From positions 146,636-210,635 of the forward strand of contig JAYPUW010000003.1 of the NCBI GenBank assembly GCA_038134285.1: a stretch of DNA of 64,000 bases. Reading direction: 5' to 3'. The DNA comes from UBA3478 sp038134285 (GTDB lineage Bacteria; Bacteroidota; Bacteroidia; Flavobacteriales; Flavobacteriaceae). The notes under the pieces were generated by a model. That model was not told where the DNA came from. It worked only from the letters and a program-made list of their open reading frames with translations, and ran no database searches. Shown here piece after piece: positions 60,721 to 64,000 of the stretch; the stretch's first letter is position 1; each line of letters starts with the position of its first letter. The position numbers and the translations under genes are program-made.

Positions 60721-61884
60721 ATGGAATTTGAGTTTTTAAAGCCGGTTAGCGATACGATTCTTGCGCATTGCGAGCTTTTGGCTGACCAGCATCTGGGGTC
60801 ACAGCTCTACAAACACACCGAAAAAAATGGCATCCCTGATCTCGAGGCTGTTGATATGGCACTAATCGTGGTGCTGGAACATCGTTCGGCCGAAGGAAAA
60901 CGCACTCCAGCCTTTGACAGCGAAGCTTTTCGACTCGATTTTTACAAGCTCTTTTACGGTAATTGGTCACTAAAAATCGCCGATCTCGGAGATCTTCAAC
61001 CCGGAGAAGAACCCGAAGACACACAGTTTGCCTTAAAGCAGCTCGTCGCTGAATTAAAGGCTCAAAAGGTGCTCCCTATAGTAGTCGGAGCCATTCAAGA
61101 TAGTACCTACGGCTGCTATCGCGCCTTTGATAGCTTTAGAGAGATGCTACATGTGGCTTTGGTCGATTCTAAGTTTGATCTCTGTGTGGCCGACGAAATG
61201 GTCTCCAGTGATTCGTACGTTTCGCAAATGATTACCGAGGCCCCGAATCAGCTTTACCATCTGACACAGATAGGTTACCAGTCTTACTTTGTCGCTCAAG
61301 AAGAATTAGACCTTTATAACCAGCTGTTTTTCGAGCCTTACCGCTTAGGAGATCTGTCCCAAGAAATGCGCAGGGCAGAGCCGCTACTTCGCACAGTTAA
61401 CTTATTGAGTGTTGACCTTCATGCGGTAGCCGCTGCCGAGATGGGAGGCGCGCAAGGTTATTCACCGAACGGATTTACCGGACGTGAAATTTGTGCCTTA
61501 ATGCGTTATGCAGGTATCGCCGATCATCTGCATTTATTGGGTATTTTTGAGATCCCGAATACCCCCGCCGCTTACCTCTTGAGCGCTCAAATGTTGTGGT
61601 ACTTCATAGAGGGTTATACGCTTAGAATCAACGAAGTTCCAGATACCCTTTGTGAAAATTATGTAAAGTTTAACGTGCCCATAGATGAACAGCACCTAGT
61701 GTTTTACCGTTCTCTGCTCACTGATCGTTGGTGGGTAGAAGTCTCTAAGGGCCCCTTTGAAAAGGTTGCGCGCAGCGACAATCGACCCTATCTTGTGCCT
61801 TGTTTAGCAATCGACTACCAAACGGCATTGGATAATGAATTACCCGATTGTTGGGTGCGTGCATCACGTCGTTCGATGCAGTAA
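60721..61884 (+). CDS. Arginase-fold (formimidoylglutamase-like) protein with degenerate metal site
   Basis: The product has 387 residues of the ureohydrolase superfamily. Fold landmarks remain: an early EHRSAEG loop, LPIVVGAIQDSTYG at 118-131 where active enzymes have GGDHS, LVDSKFDL at 147-154 where they have DAHxD, LSVDLHAV at 229-236 where they have SxDxDxxDP, and GFTGREICALMRYAG near 251. Of six usual Mn ligands (two His, four Asp) at most three or four Asp remain and both His are gone. Homologues annotated as formimidoylglutamase sit at this place in flavobacteria. I suggest a non-catalytic or altered role. The gene lies between topA and gldK, 26 bases before the latter. Confidence 0.75.
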   Translation: MEFEFLKPVSDTILAHCELLADQHLGSQLYKHTEKNGIPDLEAVDMALIVVLEHRSAEGKRTPAFDSEAFRLDFYKLFYGNWSLKIADLGDLQPGEEPEDTQFALKQLVAELKAQKVLPIVVGAIQDSTYGCYRAFDSFREMLHVALVDSKFDLCVADEMVSSDSYVSQMITEAPNQLYHLTQIGYQSYFVAQEELDLYNQLFFEPYRLGDLSQEMRRAEPLLRTVNLLSVDLHAVAAAEMGGAQGYSPNGFTGREICALMRYAGIADHLHLLGIFEIPNTPAAYLLSAQMLWYFIEGYTLRINEVPDTLCENYVKFNVPIDEQHLVFYRSLLTDRWWVEVSKGPFEKVARSDNRPYLVPCLAIDYQTALDNELPDCWVRASRRSMQ

Positions 61885-61910
61885 ATGTTTAACTTTGAAG
61901 GTGACCGGCC

Positions 61911-63281
61911 ATGCCGAAAATGACTTTTATGCTTCTAACCGCCTCTAAATATTCCAAAAACCTATTCGTATTATTAAGTGTGGTCCTGATGGGTCCGCTT
62001 TACGCCCAGCGTAAACCTTTTGACATAAAACGCATGCGTGGAGCCGAAGACGTCATGGTGGGTCCGTTCAGTGGAACCTATGTGATCGGAGCGGCGAACG
62101 ATCCTTATGGCGTCGAAGATGCGCCCCGAAAAGAGGTCACCGTTAAGAAATTTGTAATCGACGAAACAGAAGTCAGCAATAAAGAATACCGTCTCTTTGT
62201 CAAATACGTGCGTGACTCTATCGCTAGAACCAAACTCGCGCGTCTGGCAGAAGATCTAGGATTGACTCCTGAAGACGACGGAATTGGGCGATTCGCCTAC
62301 CTGCCGGTCGATACCACCAAGGTGGCCGAGCGTTATTATTACGAAAATTACATGCTCTTCAGCGACGATATGTATGCCGGGCGCCGCCTCAACTGGGATG
62401 TCAAGCTCGAATGGCAACCTGAAGGTTATCCAGACATTTATTACGCTGAAATCATGGATTCGCTCTTCTTGGAGCCCTTTGAGACCTACACCGGTAAGCG
62501 CATGCTTGATATCAAGCAGCTCAAATACAAATACACCTGGTTCGATTCAAAGGCTGCCTCTCGTGAGCCTGCCCGTAACCCTAGAGACTTTGTTCGCGAA
62601 GAGATTGTACCGGTTTATCCTGATACGCTAGTGTGGCTGAAGGATTTCGATTATTCGAAGAACGATCAGATGTTCAACGACTACTTCTGGCATGAGCGCT
62701 TTGACGATTACCCGGTCGTAGGAGTCAATTGGGAGCAAGCCCGCGCGTTCTGCGACTTCAAGACGCATGCCATCAATGAAGGATATAAGAAATTAGGCAA
62801 GCCCGTGGTTCCGGCCTATCGATTGCCCACTGAGGCCGAATGGGAGATTGCCGCTAGAAACGGAGATCCAGATGTGATCTTCCCCTGGGAGGGTGATAAC
62901 CTAGTGCTTCCGAACGGAAAGTACCGTGCGAACTTTAAGCCTGATGGCGGATACGACGCCGACGGTGAGGTCTATTCCGCTAAGGTGAAAGATCCGAGGT
63001 ATTTTCATCCGCCCAAATCGAAGTTGCACCACATGGCCGGTAACGTTGCCGAATGGACGTCTTCGACCTACAATCCTGACAGCTATGAGTTTTTCTCTCC
63101 GCTCAATCCGGATTACGTGAATCGAGAAGATCCGCGCAAGACCGTCCGCGGGGGTTCATGGAAAGACATCGCTTATTTCTTGCGCGTCAGCACCCGCGAC
63201 TACGAATTGAAAGATTCGGCCCGTGCCTACATTGGCTTCAGGACCGTTCGTGATTTTTCGCCACAAAAATTTGACAATTAA
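61911..63281 (+). CDS. gldK: Gliding motility / type IX secretion protein GldK
   Basis: The product has 456 residues and belongs to the formylglycine-generating-enzyme-like group that includes GldK and PorK. It has VIDETEVSNKEYRLFVKYV near residue 83, YRLPTEAEWEIAARNGD near residue 305, NVAEWTSSTYN, GGSWKDIAYFLRVSTRDY, and YIGFRTV near the end. GldK and GldN form the periplasmic ring of the type IX secretion system below the outer membrane. Usual GldK proteins are lipoproteins; here the signal (LFVLLSVVLMGPLYAQRK) has no Cys, so a signal peptidase I site is expected. ATGs at 61920 and 61929 are alternatives. gldL follows by three bases. Confidence 0.9.
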   Translation: MPKMTFMLLTASKYSKNLFVLLSVVLMGPLYAQRKPFDIKRMRGAEDVMVGPFSGTYVIGAANDPYGVEDAPRKEVTVKKFVIDETEVSNKEYRLFVKYVRDSIARTKLARLAEDLGLTPEDDGIGRFAYLPVDTTKVAERYYYENYMLFSDDMYAGRRLNWDVKLEWQPEGYPDIYYAEIMDSLFLEPFETYTGKRMLDIKQLKYKYTWFDSKAASREPARNPRDFVREEIVPVYPDTLVWLKDFDYSKNDQMFNDYFWHERFDDYPVVGVNWEQARAFCDFKTHAINEGYKKLGKPVVPAYRLPTEAEWEIAARNGDPDVIFPWEGDNLVLPNGKYRANFKPDGGYDADGEVYSAKVKDPRYFHPPKSKLHHMAGNVAEWTSSTYNPDSYEFFSPLNPDYVNREDPRKTVRGGSWKDIAYFLRVSTRDYELKDSARAYIGFRTVRDFSPQKFDN

Positions 63282-63284
63282 GAT

Positions 63285-63908
63285 ATGTTATCTAAAAAGC
63301 ACATGAACATGGCCTACGGACTCGGCGCATCAGTCGTAATCCTAGGGGCTTTATTTAAGATCACCCACTTTGAGATTGCCGGAATCATCAACGGTTCACA
63401 GCTGCTCACCATAGGGCTCTTGACAGAGGCCATCATTTTTGGGATCTCGGCTTTTGAAAAGCCCGAAGAAGAATACGATTGGTCGCGGGTGTATCCACAG
63501 TTGAAAAACGGATCGGCCGCAGGAGCAACTCCGGACTCTCCTGAAGGCATCCTTTCAAAACGAATTGACGCCCTGCTCAACGAGGCCAAAGTAGACGCGC
63601 AACTCATGAAACGCCTTGCCGACAGCATTGAAAACTTTGAAGCCCTTGCCAAGCAAATTCAGCCTTCGGTCGAAGCACTGAGTCAGACCGAGCGCTACGC
63701 CAAGCAATTGGCAGAGACGACCGATCAATTGCAATCGTTACGTCACATCTACGCCTCTCAGGTAGAGAGCAATAGCAAGCGCGCCGATGCCGAGCGTGAT
63801 ATCGCTGAACAGACTGCTGTACTTAAAGCACAACTCGTTCCGCTCATCGAGAACATACGGAACCTCAACGAGGTTTACAGTTCGATGTTAACCGCGATGA
63901 AAAAATAA
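63285..63908 (+). CDS. gldL: Type IX secretion motor protein GldL
   Basis: The product has 207 residues. Two membrane helices are at the start (MAYGLGASVVILGALFKI and LTIGLLTEAIIFGISAF), with the conserved helix-2 Glu in LLTEAIIFG that is proposed to carry protons. A cytoplasmic helical tail follows. GldL with GldM is the proton-driven motor of type IX secretion and gliding. It sits three bases after gldK and one base before gldM. Confidence 0.95.
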   Translation: MLSKKHMNMAYGLGASVVILGALFKITHFEIAGIINGSQLLTIGLLTEAIIFGISAFEKPEEEYDWSRVYPQLKNGSAAGATPDSPEGILSKRIDALLNEAKVDAQLMKRLADSIENFEALAKQIQPSVEALSQTERYAKQLAETTDQLQSLRHIYASQVESNSKRADAERDIAEQTAVLKAQLVPLIENIRNLNEVYSSMLTAMKK

Positions 63909-63909
63909 T

Positions 63910-64000
63910 ATGGCTGTACGACCCAATGTAAGGCAACGCATGATCAACCTCATGTACTTGGTGTTTATCGCTATGTTGGCGATGAACATGAGTAAAGAGG
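63910..64000 (+). CDS. gldM: Type IX secretion motor protein GldM (3' end cut off)
   Basis: Thirty codons are visible from ATG 63910. They read a short basic start (RPNVRQRMINLMYLVFIAML) leading into the single membrane helix that inserts into the GldL ring. The gene runs off the right edge. gldN is expected next. Confidence 0.9.
   Translation, partial: MAVRPNVRQRMINLMYLVFIAMLAMNMSKE

Noticed and set aside
1..64000. CRISPR array, insertion sequence, prophage or integron
   Set aside because: I found no regularly spaced repeats, transposase or integrase motifs, or phage structural genes in any frame.

Overview
The window comes from a member of the Bacteroidota, most likely Flavobacteriales. 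The evidence is a SusC/SusD pair, the start of a gliding/type IX secretion operon (gldK, gldL, first 30 codons of gldM), a type IX C-terminal sorting domain on a DUF1501 protein, flavobacterial-type lptC and lptE lipoproteins, a class II HMG-CoA reductase beside a GYDIA-type GHMP kinase, and promoter -7 boxes of the form TAnnTTTG. No species can be named. There is no CRISPR array, insertion sequence, integrase, phage gene or rRNA. One tRNA gene (Phe, anticodon GAA) is present.

Bases 1 to about 23,400 are the more accessory, often AT-rich third. They hold the end of a YitT membrane protein, a YhhN lysoplasmalogenase-like protein, and a small cluster of a PepSY-type membrane protein, a tiny two-helix protein broken by an in-frame TGA, and a secreted DsrE protein. 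Next is a SusC/SusD uptake pair with a large FG-GAP/ASPIC lipoprotein and a secreted LmbE-type deacetylase; a convergent M81 (MlrC-like) lipoprotein follows. A minus-strand DUF1800 / DUF1501 / FnIII-lipoprotein operon comes next, then an AlkB-like membrane monooxygenase, and a group of small secreted proteins including a Kazal-domain lipoprotein that overlaps a winged-helix-like gene. The stretch 23,344-23,650 has no gene but holds several hairpins and leads to tRNA-Phe.

Bases 23,800-64,000 are mostly core genes in tight operons. coaX, an outer-membrane protein, a TPR protein, lptC, a CNNM/CorC protein and a PpiD-like foldase run together (CoA synthesis and envelope biogenesis). The mevalonate genes are on the minus strand. 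A DPP4-like peptidase is followed by a POT peptide transporter. surE and lpxB, the tail-specific protease prc, the rod-shape operon mreB-mreC-mreD-mrdA-rodA with purH upstream, a GAF protein, and a HMA/MauE-like membrane protein follow. The next minus-strand block is miaB, a sigma-54 activator, lptE, a helical protein, secG, groES and groEL. After a porin-like gene come topA, a degenerate arginase-fold protein and gldKLM.

Taken together, the core part builds the envelope: LPS (lpxB, lptC, lptE), peptidoglycan and shape (mre/mrd/rodA), protein export and folding (secG, ppiD, groESL) and type IX secretion. The left part carries envelope-exposed uptake and secreted proteins that may use it. I found no single locus that is clearly a new system. 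The best leads are the metal-ligand-poor arginase-fold protein upstream of gldK, a GldK without a lipobox, a DUF1501 protein combining a twin-arginine start with a type IX sorting domain inside an operon with an abrupt base-composition change, and the SusCD/ASPIC/deacetylase locus without glycoside hydrolases.
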